Positions 1 through 10,473 are shown, counted from the first letter of the stretch. The stretch is 13,070 nucleotides of DNA from Flammula alnicola (GCA_015499995.1 JADNRV010000787.1:1-13070); one strand, 5' to 3'. Notes: generated by a model from the sequence alone, not told the origin. Numbers and translations: made by a program.

Positions 1-2405
1 GCACGTCCCCGCGTTCCCTTGCAAATTTTTCTGACAAGCAACGCCTCGCTCTGCAGGGTGGAAGAAACGATCGGCTTCCGCGCCATATGTTCTGTATGAA
101 CTTAATAACGTTCAACATTAAATAAGCGAGCCGCCGCGTCGGCCACGACATATACCATTCAAGAGGCTTGATGGAACAGAACGACAATCTCCTATCTCCC
201 GATATCGATCCCGCCGCAGATCCACGTTCGAACAATGTGGATTTGAAATTTGTCCTTCCCCAACGTATGTCGGGCTGTGCGTACTGCTCCCTTTAGCTTC
301 TATGTGACGGTAATAACTCTCGGTAAACCTCAGGTATATGCACGTACAGCCCAGATAAACCTCATTCTCTCGCAGCGGAACGAATGAATACCCTGCCGAG
401 CGAATCCCCAGCATGTCGTGGTACGTCTGGCCTTCTTCTTTTCACCTTCTTTTCACCCTCACATGCATTTGTCAATTTTATTCGATCGAACTCGGGAGGT
501 GGTACGACATATACACACCCGGCTTTTCTCAGATGTCGAAGATCTTCTAAGAAGTGATGATGACGACGCACGTCGATGATGCGTGTGAACGCGTGCGTGT
601 CAATTGAAGTTCAAGCGACGGCAGCGCTGCCTATATGCCCATTGTTGCTGGAGTCTCTAGCAACGCGAAACTACTGCCTCCGCATTACACCACTCTCGCC
701 TTCCTAAAATCCAATCTCATCGGCGACCAACAGTCGACATATGTACAGAAGGACACCCGAGTCGACAGCGTGACAATGTATGGCAGAATTAGAAGGTGTG
801 TTGTTGTTGTTCGTGTCCTTCGCGGACATTTCGTTTGTCTTTTGCGATGGGATGCACGGCGCAGTCCGGTTGGGGTTCTACTCTACAGTGACCTCGACAG
901 GCCGAGATCACCTTTGAGCCAGTGTCCTCCGATGTTGATGATATTTCTGTACTTCGCAGTCGATCGTGATGATGAATAGCTATCTGATATGCGCACGTAG
1001 TATGCATAGCGCAGCTGGACAGGCTCGCAATGATACATCCATCCGAAGTCTCCGAGTCTCCGAGCTGCTGGGCTGCTGTCATGTTTCAGACTCGTCGTAA
1101 ATCGATGCATGAAAATCAGTTATCATAGACTATGTATATCACGCGCTCACGAAGCAAAAGAAGGTATTCGGATTCGAAGAACCTTGATAGCGAAGAAGAT
1201 TTCCGGTTTCATAACATTATGTCGTGATTTCATGATTCGTGGCACTTTTTTTGAGTGTGGACAAGAATAGGACACTATACTCGGCCCACAATCCGCGGCG
1301 GCTAATTTGTTGTACATAGATGTTGTGTAGATGGTAGTAAATGGAATGCATGCATGGTTAGACGTCGACGATATCTGCCAGTGGCTATGGACAGGCTCAG
1401 ATGATGCCTGCATGACAGCGAACGCGAAAAATCACCCCTTGGCATCGCCGGTGACGCGTTGACGCGCGCACAAGGCCAGAACGGGGGGAAGGGGCCCGGA
1501 AAGATACGTCAGGAATAAAATGCAAGTTGAAAGTCGGCCTTCAACTTGGCTCCTGAGATCCGACGTAACCGGGATCGGCTTAGGGGGTACTTTTCCTGCA
1601 CCTCCCGGACGTCTGTATGAATATCGACTTTGCCCCATAAGTACGTAGATAAAGAGGTAGATAATGCGAAAACTTTATGTACGTTGTAGGCACCTCTAAG
1701 GCGAGTATGCGTCCGAGTCGACCTCCTGACCATGAGGAATCTCACGCGGGTGAGCGTGGCCTGCGCCGAAATCGCGCCTGTGCTTGCAGTCCGAAATCGG
1801 GACTCGGCACCCGCGAGAGTTTGGAGATTTCGTCCGTCAGGCTGATGCACGCATGCATATGCAAATGTATATGGAAAATTTAGATAGTGATTTCGACGGC
1901 TAAATTTGTCTTGATGACGACTTTTTCTCTCTCTCTTGGCTTCTTTGTAGCTTCTTGCTTGATTTTTTGGGGGTGTTGTCACTTGACTGTCGGCTTGTGG
2001 TGAAACAATGATCAATCGCAACCAAAGAAGCACTTGGCTTTGTTTATTATTGAAAACTAACGCCAAATGGTGAAGAAGGTGACTTGCTCCCAAACGTGGA
2101 TTCGGACGCGCGCGGCCCAAGAACGCATCTAAAGAACTGTAAGATACCATTGCTAGTAACAATACAGTAAGTACTATATAGTACGACGCGGCGGACGTGG
2201 ATGCTTACAGTGCCCATCACCACCTCGCATCACCTGGTTTGGCAGGGAACAAACAAAAACACACATTTGATAACTACATTTTCCCGGATACCCCAAATTT
2301 GTCAAAAACATCGGGAATGTGCTTAGATTCACGAGGGCAATCAATGTTGTGAATCTCAAATCGATCGGACAAGTTTTCGAAATTCCGGCCTTAGAAAAGT
2401 GAAAC

Positions 2406-2450
2406 AAACCCTAACCCTATGTTACAACCTACTATATAAGGTATGTTACA
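2406..2450. promoter_or_regulatory. telomere-like double unit, TATA-like box and repeated 9-mer
   Basis: Bases 2406-2420 read AAACCCTAACCCTAT, two units of the common fungal telomere repeat on the C-rich strand. TATATAAG follows at 2433-2440. The 9-mer TATGTTACA occurs at 2418-2426 and again at 2442-2450, bracketing the TATA-like box. Two telomere-like units are too few to show an ancient telomere; the same sequence is also a possible Rap1/Tbf1-type protein site. No coding sequence starts downstream within reach, so promoter activity is only a possibility. Confidence 0.25.
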
Positions 2451-2505
2451 GTCACTGTCACACTTACCCAAAGCTACCACCCAACCCTACAGAGCCACCG
2501 GATCA

Positions 2506-2514
2506 GGCGGGAAA
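2506..2514. promoter_or_regulatory. possible E2F/MBF-like site
   Basis: GGCGGGAAA matches the E2F core (TTTCCCGCC on the other strand) and lies about 65 bp after the TATA-like box at 2433. A 9-bp match is expected by chance now and then. It is recorded because it sits in the only part of the 5' region where several promoter-like words cluster. Confidence 0.15.
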
Positions 2515-3705
2515 AGGGGATTTTTGGCCGAAAACCTCATAAATGTTGTTTCCTGCCTTTCTTCGTCTTCTCTCCCTCAAATAATATAAAATTGGAGCCC
2601 TTTATTTTTTTTCCCAACCCCGAAAAAGTGAAACACCGTGGGAAAAAATGAGAAAATGCGTAAATCGCATTCTTTTCATGGGTTTCCTTCCTAAGAAAAT
2701 CAGAAAAATTCTACAAAAAATTTCTCGGCACCAAACAGGAGGTGTTGGAGAGGTGGTGATGGGCACTGTACTGAATTGAGTGGGCGCTCGATGGAGCAGT
2801 GGACGCGAACTCTTGTACACAAAATTTCGGTTCCATTTTTCATTTTGCTGGCTGTCGGAACCATCGATAGAGCGGAAGTATCTCAATTTTTGTATGTAGA
2901 TGCACACGTTGTACATACGTGCGTGCGTGATCCTTTGTGTCACCCGTCAATTGGATATGATCATCCTGTCGAACAGATTAAATTTGAGAGACGAGGCAGA
3001 AGTTGCTTGAAAATGTACTGTCGAGTGGTGATCTCGATCGGGTAGATGGGATCATGAGTGCGGGTTTCAGCGGACTGTTGCCATCGGGGGCTGGCGCCTA
3101 TGTTCAGCAGGCAAGAGATTTGTAGGGAAGGGCAAGCAAGCAGTAGGTTCAAGGAGATGTGTATCATGGATGAACATGCTTTTAGGATTGCTACATTTGT
3201 GCTTTGGACACTGTGCGCCTTGGGTTCGAGGACGATTCTCACGTTCCGAGATATATTTGTATGTGTTTGGTTTTGCGGGGAGCGGTGGGAAAAGATAGAA
3301 TACGAATTACATATAAAAAGAGATCGAAGATCTTTCGTTGGGTGGTGGTTCTTTGATAGATATTCGAAATTCCCAGGTAGCTGTAAAAGGCAGAATTGCG
3401 GTGTGTGACGCAGTATTTTGAAAGAGAGAAATAAAAAGACAGGAAATGTTCGGCAGATGAAGCGGAAAAGACGAGGATGAGCGAGCAGAGGATGAGCGGA
3501 AGAGGTGATAAGGAAGAAGCGATCGGAATGACGGCTGCCGGGACGATTTGAGTTGCCGCTTGGGGTTGAGTGTGTGATGTCGCGTGACAATTTCCTAATT
3601 TGGATAAGAAGTTCTTGTGAGAATTGGGCAGGGTCGTTCAGTAATTAAATACTCGTCACGGACGGTGTCACGTAAGATCTAAGATCGAGTGTAGTAGCTC
3701 TCAAA

Positions 3706-3825
3706 ATGAGGAGACCGTCTTTCGTCCTGTTTACCGACAAGGCGCGTCCCCGAACCCAATGCTCTCCCAGCCACCACCACAGCTCTCTATTCCTCGGTTT
3801 ATACCTCCTTATAATCAACATATAA
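3706..3825 (+). promoter_or_regulatory. upstream ORF overlapping the start of the Con7-like gene
   Basis: An ATG at 3706 opens a 39-codon frame ending at TAA 3823-3825. It runs through the proposed start codon of the main protein at 3759 in a different frame. The context of the upstream ATG (CTCAAAATGAG, A at -3) is better than that of the main ATG (CCCAATGC, C at -3). If the transcript starts before 3706, scanning ribosomes should favour the upstream ORF and translation of the main ORF would be reduced. The alternative is that transcription starts between 3706 and 3759, or that a 5' intron removes this ATG. The frame and contexts are seen in the sequence; the regulatory role is inferred. Confidence 0.35.
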
Positions 3826-5958
3826 TTTCTCATCCAAAGCAGCAGTCCATCGCCCAGCCTTACTACTCTGCCGCTCGTCATATACTGGCTGTCGACGGAT
3901 CGCCTATCGACTCTCCTACGGACGAAGAACATCTCCCGTCTCCGCTCTCAACTCAACCCCCATCGGAAAATTATACCTACGCGCCTCGTAATTCCACAGC
4001 CTCTTTCGATCCCCCGGTATCTCCAGTCCAGATTTATCATACCAACCAGAATCAGGCCTATACTACTCCTGCTCCTGCCACTCATCACTTTTCTTCCGCG
4101 TCGGACGCAACAGAACAAGCGTCCTATGATATTAATAGTTCTGCCCCCACCGCAACCACAGATTCTGGTCCAATGAATGCTTTCCTTGAAAAGTCTCCGT
4201 CTCCCGTAGACCCCCATCGTTCTCTTTCCGCATTGCATTCGCAAGAACGCTTCCTCCATTCGGATGCTCATCCTTATCCGGTAGAAGATCCTATACTCTC
4301 TCAGCCAGATTCTGGGTCCGAGCGTACTTCTCGTCAACACCAACAAGATAAATACCCCAATCCTAATCTACAAAATTCCCTATTGGATCAACGTCGCATG
4401 TCCGAGCCTGTTGCTCTCTCTGGCCCTGCCATTTTCGCCACCTCTGCCGCCGACCCTTCCATGGCCAGCCGCTATCAACACTTTGACTTCGCCTATAACC
4501 CTCCCGCCCTTCACCACAGTCGTTCTTCGGCATCCCTCTATGTCTCCCCTTTGCAGCGTGGCGCTAGCACGGGTTCACTCCGAGACGTCCGCCACCATCA
4601 CTTCGGGTATCCTCCCCAGCAGCAGGAATGGAAGCACGATGACTCCCGTCAACGCGAGCACCAACAGCCTGAATATTTTGACCATCGAACCGACGTCCTC
4701 GATGACCCTGTCTCTCCCATGCAGAACACATTTGCCCACAATCTACTAAGCTCGCCGACCTCTGGTCTACCATATTCCCCTATCAGCGATAATCTCTACG
4801 GCCCTTCGCCACCCGGCACGGGGACCTCCACCTCCTCGTCGGTGGCGCCCATGAGTGCTGGACTGCCGTGTAGTCCCTCACGCTCGATATCTCAGCATCT
4901 GCAGAGGAGTCTAAGCACCTCGCAATTATCTAACGATGGTATCGACCGCAAAACATATTCGTTCGTGGCCCTTCCCGGCAATACCGTCAAGAAGCGCCCC
5001 AGACGACGGTACGACGAGATCGAGCGACTCTATCTATGCTCCTGGCCGGACTGCAACAAATCATATGGGACGCTCAACCACCTGAACGCCCATGTCACAA
5101 TGCAGAAGCATGGCTCGAAGCGCAGTCCGAACGGTGAGCACCTGCTTCCCTGAGGCGAGAGCCGTACGTATAATTAAAATTAATTAATCGGCCTGTTTCA
5201 CAGAGTTCAAAGAGCTTCGGAAGCAGTGGCGCAAAGCCAAAAAGGAGCAGGAAGCGTCTGCAGCCGCCATGCACCGCGACAGCTTTAGCGACGGGTACGA
5301 CGATCATCAGGGATTTAACCACCGATATCTTGGGACCCACCACGCCCTCCAGCACCACCGACACCTGCCGTCCTCTGTGACAATAGGTACGGCGGAGAGG
5401 TACTCAGTCGCTATCGACGAGATTCGGTACCCCCCACAGGACCGCGATGACGGTCTGGGGGTCTACGAGCCTGCGCTGACGGCCCGACAACGATACGGCG
5501 GCAACGTCCAACCTGCCTCGTGGCACGGTGGCTCGAACCTCTCCGCGCGGGCCAACGCTGTACAGCAGCCGTCATACAACAGTTACGACAACAGCCCGAC
5601 GACGTCACTACCGACGCAGCATGCACACCACTCGCAGCTGCCACAGCTCGACATGGGCGGCGGGCGACTTCAGCCGCACCCGTCGACGGTGCCCGACCAT
5701 CAGTCGGCGCCTATGCAGAGCCTTAGTAATAGCCAACAGGACGGTGGTCGGCTGCCACAGAACAGCACGCTATTGACGCCGCTGCCCGGATACCCCACGT
5801 CGTCGCTGATGCCTTCGCTGCACAACGGCGGCGGCAGTGTGGCATACACGACGGAGGGCTACGAGCTCTACGAGACGGACATCGACAATGGCAGTCGACC
5901 CGGGACAGGGCACGCTAGTCTCGGAGGACATGCGAGCGCGGACGAGTTTTCGCATTGA
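3759..5958 (+). CDS. C2H2 zinc-finger transcription factor, Con7-like
   Basis: Two exons, 3759-5133 and 5204-5958, encode 709 residues. The split codon at the junction gives Glu459, restoring the family run SPN-EFKELRKQW. Residues 1 to about 400 are low-complexity, rich in Ser, Pro, His, Gln and Tyr, as in activation regions. Near 402-410 comes YSFV-LPG, then a basic stretch (KKRPRRR, 411-417, a likely nuclear signal) and YDEIERLYLC. One zinc finger follows with Cys427, Cys432, His445 and His451 (C-X4-C-X12-H-X5-H), including the family hallmark YGTLNHLNAHVTMQ. A charged helix (EFKELRKQWRKAKKEQE, 459-475) follows; the rest is a His/Gln/Gly-rich tail. In Pyricularia and Fusarium, Con7 is a nuclear regulator of morphogenesis and cell-wall genes. 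Orthology to a basidiomycete version is likely; its targets here are unknown. No in-frame ATG lies between 3759 and the upstream stop at 3642, so 3759 is the simplest start, unless a 5' exon exists. Confidence 0.88.
5134..5203 (+). other. intron of the Con7-like gene (70 bp)
   Basis: The intron starts GTGAGC and ends TTTCACAG, interrupting a codon after its first base (phase 1). It contains in-frame stops. Removing it joins the zinc finger to the conserved charged helix in frame, which is strong support for this splice. The TTAATTAAT-type AT-rich tract about 20 bases before the acceptor may hold the branch point. Confidence 0.9.
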
Positions 5959-7800
5959 TTTGGATTTTTCCTCGCACTCTGGGATGGGCGTATAGTGGCT
6001 CACACGTCCTGCCAACCCGTCGCCATCCTCCCCCTGTCCTTCCGAATTCACTATCGTGCTCGTGTACTTATCGATGTGGGACTTTTGCCTACTTATCGAT
6101 GTGGGATTCCAACGGACGGCTTTTTCCTTATTTCCTAAGTGTACTACTCTGGCATAACCCCCTTCCCCCTTCGCGCACGCCCCTACCCCGTTATTTCATG
6201 CTTGCGAAAAACCCATTCTTGGCTCGTCTTCGATATTCTTTCTCTGTTCTGGTCCATGGCATCATCTCACCCACTCTTCTTCTTGCTTTTGATATCCCCT
6301 CAAATTCCCAGTCTGATTCCCCATCCTATTCGGTTCTCATCATCTGTTGTTTCTGTTTCTGTCACTTGCTATCGAATTGTATATCCTCTTGTTTAGTATG
6401 ATATCCCTTTTATTCCTTTCATATTTTTGGCATTCCGAGGTCACCCCATCTAGTTGCTATTCTATTACTTATTTTCTCGAGCATCCAGCGCATAATTGGC
6501 CGTATTATAAATCTTGCTTCGGCCATCCCTTCCTTGGACATTCTTTCGTTCCTTCCTCTCTTTTTAATTTCGTTCGTTCATTCACCCCTTCGTTCACATA
6601 AAATTTGAATTCGTGTACTTTATCTTGGTATAGTTGACGTTTAGCTCCGCCTATCATGCATACTTACTCTGGCTCAGCTCCTTCTATCCCCTACCTCATC
6701 TTATCTTACCGCATCACAAATTCATTCGACGCCAGTGTACCTACATCTCTCTCTCATTAGAACTTGTAGAGTCCTCAATTCTCTCGCAAGTTGTACAGTC
6801 ATCATCATCGCTTATTAGTTCCTGTACAGTCCGTACTACTACATACTGCATCTAATGTTGTCAATGTGGAAATACTCAAACACGTTCCCGGGCTTCTTTT
6901 CTTTTTGTGCGTCAAGCGAGCGGGCTCTAGAACGCAAGTCGACATATTAAAACAATACACGGGGACTACGAGTTCTCGCTGGTGATAAGATGAGGGGCCA
7001 TGCTTCCCGGCCCTCGGATGTTTGCGCTCCAGACTCGAGAATATCGACTTGGGGTCAAGATGTACCCGTTGGAATGAATTCGGCCACAAGGGATTCAAGA
7101 AGGAATTCGAATGCGAGAAGGGCGCTCGGGTGTGATTTACCACTCACGCAACCCATATGGCGTGTCGACAACACACGCACTTGACTCTCAAACCTCACAA
7201 AGAGGAGGACATGTATTTGCATTTAGATTTCGCAACCCTGTCCTTTCAAATTGCCTCTCCCGATATCCATGCTGGCTGGCGCTCAGTTTAACCCCTAACG
7301 AGACCTCCAGTCCGGGAGGACATATAAGTCTTTATTTATCGCCCGTTCACGTAACTATTGTACAGAAGCGTGAGCATGTATGGGCCCATGAGACTTGTTC
7401 GAAGAAATAACTCTCACTTGACATCCTTCCGAAGCCGAGAGAGAGAAAAAAATGATGGGAAAGAGGGGAAGGTATGTGGAGTGGAGCTCCCGCATTTGAT
7501 TTTTTCTTCTCTTCCGTCACACTTTTCCCTCCCCACACTCGCGAGCTCGCTAACAAACCATGACATGTGTTTTAAAATAAAACATATCAAACACAGCGTC
7601 GCGGGTTGCCATGATCTATCCCTGCCATCCCGGCAAGTTCTTGTGAACCGAGCTTCGAATTCCAAGAACGTGTTTCGGCTTGTCATTATTGACTTTACAT
7701 ATGGATTTGGGGAAGCTGCACGTCAAACCACGTCACCGGGACTGCTGCTTCTCTTCGCAATTTAATGTTATTTCCAGAAGGGTGGGCCAAACTCACACTT
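5959..7800. other. pyrimidine-rich 3' flank, no gene supported
   Basis: From the stop codon of the Con7-like gene to about 6850, the plus strand is strikingly rich in C and T, with many CCTT, TTCC and TCTC runs. This makes several plus-strand frames look hydrophobic (Phe, Ser, Leu, Pro), but they carry no motif and are composition artefacts. From 6850 to 7800 the composition is mixed and I see no coding signal. The tract could be a long 3' UTR or a pyrimidine-rich promoter of a transcript I cannot see. A 17-bp direct repeat lies at 6065-6106. Confidence 0.5.
6065..6106 (+). repeat. 17-bp direct repeat, period 25
   Basis: TACTTATCGATGTGGGA occurs at 6065-6081 and again, identically, at 6090-6106, separated by 8 bases. 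It lies about 110 bases after the stop codon of the Con7-like gene, probably in its 3' UTR. It may be a recent slippage or duplication product or a doubled protein-binding site. Confidence 0.85.
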
Positions 7801-7833
7801 TTGTTTGAAAGTGTTGATTGCCTGCCAACTTAC

Positions 7834-8079
7834 CTGAATTGTAGCACCTTCGAAGCGTTCTGTCGCTTCCTCATGAGAGGGTGAGCTAACAATACACTTC
7901 CAATTCCATGCAGCCGATAGATGGTCGCGTTTGCCAGACCGCTGCCAGATAGGACGTTTAATGGAATCTGGAAAATAGTCGCCAAGTATGGACAGTCCTA
8001 ATGAATCATGATACCATCGGGCCCAATTGTTGATTTGTCGATAAATATACGCGATTAACCGACTCAAAATAAACATTCG
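7834..8079 (-). CDS. candidate internal exon of an unidentified gene or gene relic
   Basis: On the minus strand a pyrimidine-rich acceptor (CTTCTTTGTAG) precedes base 8079, and a consensus donor (CAG then GTAAGT) follows base 7834. The block between is 246 nt, exactly 82 codons, with no stop. Its translation has the balanced composition of a real protein: RQINNWARWYHD, then LGLSILGDYFPDSIKRP, WQRSGKRDHLSAAWNWK, and EEATERFEGATIQ. There are five tryptophans, and it looks soluble and globular. I do not recognise the family. An open frame of 113 codons just upstream on the same strand (8468-8127) could hold a preceding exon. However, its joining is unclear, a second frame there looks equally plausible, and I could not find continuation after the donor. 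It may be an exon of an intact gene, a fragment, or chance. Confidence 0.3.
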
Positions 8080-10046
8080 CTACAAAGAAGTGCGAGACTC
8101 AATCAGCCGATGGTTGATTGATATGATCATTCTTTTATTTTTCCCTCGACAATCGAAGCATTTGAATTGAAACAAACATCAAAATCGCTGGGCCGAATAA
8201 CGTCGCGAAACGGTGATGTCACCGGGCTTAGGAGGTTAATAACGGAATTCTCAAAGAAATTGCGTTTGGCTTCTGCAATTCCATGTCCTTCGGAGTGTAT
8301 GTACGGTGCACACAGAAGCCCTCCGCATTTGATATGAGTCCAGACACTTTCCTTCGGCGAAGACATAAACCGGGGGTGTATAGTTTTTGAGTTTGAGCTT
8401 GGCTGGTGCCGAGCAAATGCAAATACTATGTAATTAGTAGAACTGGAGCCTCGTGTTCGCCGGAACACAAGTTAATTGTCGCTCGGGTCAGTGACGCCGA
8501 TCCATCGAACAGGAAAAATGAAAGAGACTGAAATGTGAATGAACGCCTTGTGAATGCCTTGAACAAAGCGAAGGGCGCTTCCCCCGACGTCCGTTGAAGT
8601 CCGAAAAGATATCTGACAAGCACTCTGCATACAACAATGTCAATAAGTAATCAGTGAGAAATAGGCCGCCAGCGGAAAAAAGAAAACCAGAAGAGGGGTT
8701 ATCATGATTTGCGAGATATTATCTATATCGCATCACGTAGCACGTAGGCCAGCTGAGTACACACGTTTATTCTCCCTCTTCTCGTATTTGGATCTATTGG
8801 CGTCGGTGAATATTCTCTCCCTGCTGTTCTGGTTGGTCTTACAGGCTCTTGGTCCAGGCTTAGTCCTTGGAGCAGGTGTCATCGGAGATATCTATAAGCC
8901 CAAGTAATAGTCCATTGATTAAACGGGTTGGACCGTTGGATGGTGGGTCGCCGTACCGGTCATCTGTTGTCAATGTATGGTGCGAAGGGATCCGAGGACG
9001 TAGGGCGAAAGGGTTTGATTACGGGCGGCACAGTCAGACGAAATGGCAACAACGACAAAGAATATCAAAATGCCACTTACCTACACTCCAAGTTACACCG
9101 GGATAGACGGAATGTCAACAGAGTTGACACTTTGTGTACTCTCGTCACCGTTCAACAACTGCCACATGACAATTCAGTAGTAGTTTCAAACAAGAACGGA
9201 GTACCCCAAAATTGTTGTTTGAAGAGACTGAGGAACGCCCACCCAAAGGAAGCGAAAAGGCGGTTTGTGGCACGGGTGCATAGGAACAGAAGTGATAAGC
9301 ACGACTTTTTTTTGGCGTTTTATGAGTCGCGACTATTCAAATTAACAAATTGTCGCTGGCGGACAATATGAAGATCGAGAGGGCCCCGACCGAGCCCGAG
9401 AAACGGGGAGTTTGAGGCGAAGCGATTTCGGATTCCGAATGATCAACAACGACACACAGTTTTCTTCGTATGGATGCCCCAACGAGAGAAATGGAAGTAA
9501 CGAAGTGAGAGCTTTCCACAAAGTTTCGATGTAAAATTTCCATCAGAGGGAACATTGACAGAGAAGAATCAATCATCCGAGTTCCGGCTGAGTGGAATTG
9601 AGGTGTGCATGATATTGAAAGGCCAAAGTCCGGAAGATGCGCCGAACTGTGCGAGAGACTTTTTTTGAGATGACAGTCGAGGTGAGAAGATGAGAACCAT
9701 GCTAATCGTGCATATACGCATACGATTACAGATGAGACCTTTCATATGCTTTACGCAAACTGGGAAAAGCGTGAGTCTGGCCGTCCCCGAGCAATCAGGC
9801 TTCTATGCTACCAATGGGCGACCTTTGCTGCATAGTGGACGTGGTCAGAGTCGTAGAAGCTCAACTTGAGCAATCAATCAGAAGATTCAGAACGGAGAGT
9901 CTGATTGACCAGGATTTCAGTCATACGAGGGTAAACGCCATGCGCAGTTGGAGTATTCAAGCACCGGAAAGTTGAGAATCAAGATGAAAGGTTGGACGCG
10001 TCAATAGCAAAAGCAACACGCGCGTCACGGTCGATGGCCTGCGCCA

Positions 10047-10182
10047 CTGTCAGTTGGAAGGGCGCCAAATATTACCAAGCACGTTCGGGAAGGTCTGTGC
10101 GGCGGCCCGCCGTCCGGAATGAGATCATAGATATGAAAGGATCGCCATCATCGGCTGGTCACCACCATCTTCCAACTGACAG
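10047..10182. repeat. 14-bp perfect inverted repeat, 108-bp spacer
   Basis: CTGTCAGTTGGAAG at 10047-10060 is matched by its exact reverse complement CTTCCAACTGACAG at 10169-10182. The pair lies about 290 bp before the start codon of the F-box gene. It could be paired factor-binding sites in the promoter or ends of a tiny inverted-repeat element. I see no obvious target-site duplication flanking the arms (GCCA on the left, ACCC on the right), which argues against a simple transposon. Confidence 0.75.
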
Positions 10183-10362
10183 ACCCGCAGCCTCAGCTGC
10201 GCATTGTCGAGCGCATATATTAACTCTATAGTCTTCAAGGAGGTTGTTCTCTGTGAAATTCTGCTTCTCTGACAAGAAATCGCTACATAGGGCCAAGTCA
10301 ACGACTGGACTCGAAGTCAATTAAAAGAGCATCCTTCTCAAGTAAGGACTGGCGTGTTGGCT

Positions 10363-10403
10363 GGCTCTCTCTTCATCTCTCAGCGAGTTGTTCTTTCTTT
10401 CCA
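10363..10403 (+). promoter_or_regulatory. pyrimidine-rich leader before the F-box gene
   Basis: CTGGCTCTCTCTTCATCTCT followed by a TTCTTTCTTTCC run lies 70-110 bases upstream of the ATG at 10474. Such CT tracts commonly sit at or just before transcription starts in filamentous fungi. No clear TATA box is seen nearby. The assignment as a core promoter is inferred from position and composition only. Confidence 0.3.
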
Positions 10404-10473
10404 AAGAATTTATTGAAATACGCGACCCCACAGTTTATCTTCCCAGCTTCGCCAGGGTCTGGACGTAGCCATC

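Larger units (their letters stand above)
1..3640. other. long gene-free region upstream of the Con7-like gene
   Basis: About 3.6 kb in which I can support no gene. Open frames of up to about 215 codons exist on both strands, but their translations are arginine-, serine- and histidine-rich or erratic. They have no recognisable domain, and no frame continues across plausible splice sites. Visible details are a CT run near 1925-1940, alternating purine-pyrimidine patches rich in ATGCAT around 1345-1350 and 1850-1870, and the small cluster of sites at 2406-2514, listed separately. Large spacers are common upstream of developmental regulators in fungi, so part of this may be promoter or leader of the downstream gene; that is inference. 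An untranslated RNA or a gene of tiny exons cannot be excluded. Confidence 0.6.
8080..10473. other. spacer without a supported gene
   Basis: Nothing in this 2.4 kb can be supported as a gene apart from the uncertain upstream extension of the minus-strand block in its first 400 bases. The longest plus-strand frame (8928-9371, 147 codons) is arginine- and asparagine-rich without motif and has no gene-like splice context. A short perfect inverted repeat lies at 10047-10182. A pyrimidine-rich leader precedes the next gene. Confidence 0.5.

Noticed and set aside
171..296. 41-codon plus-strand frame starting MEQNDNLLSPD
   Set aside because: The composition looks reasonable, but it is very short, has no splice continuation I could establish and no recognised family.
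1509..2162. 217-codon open frame on the minus strand
   Set aside because: The translation is Arg/Ser-rich and irregular, without domain, repeats or splice-supported continuation; such lengths arise by chance in GC-balanced DNA.
2406..2420. Interstitial telomere as evidence of a chromosome end or fusion
   Set aside because: There are only two units; a real telomere relic would show many.
3221..3240. GGGTTCGAGGACG resembling a tRNA B box
   Set aside because: It lacks the conserved CC after the loop and no cloverleaf can be drawn around it.
2961..3590. 209-codon open frame on the minus strand
   Set aside because: It has no recognisable motif, the composition follows the CT-rich strand (Ser, Phe, His, Leu), and no neighbouring exon fits. 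It lies in the likely promoter or leader of the Con7-like gene.
3948..4346. 132-codon minus-strand frame inside the Con7-like gene
   Set aside because: It is the antisense shadow of the low-complexity N-terminal coding region.
5955..6401. 148-codon plus-strand frame with hydrophobic stretches, suggesting membrane segments
   Set aside because: The hydrophobicity follows from the T- and C-rich strand; other frames in the same stretch look the same, and there is no motif.
8928..9371. 147-codon plus-strand frame
   Set aside because: Rich in Arg and Asn with no motif or exon structure; treated as chance.
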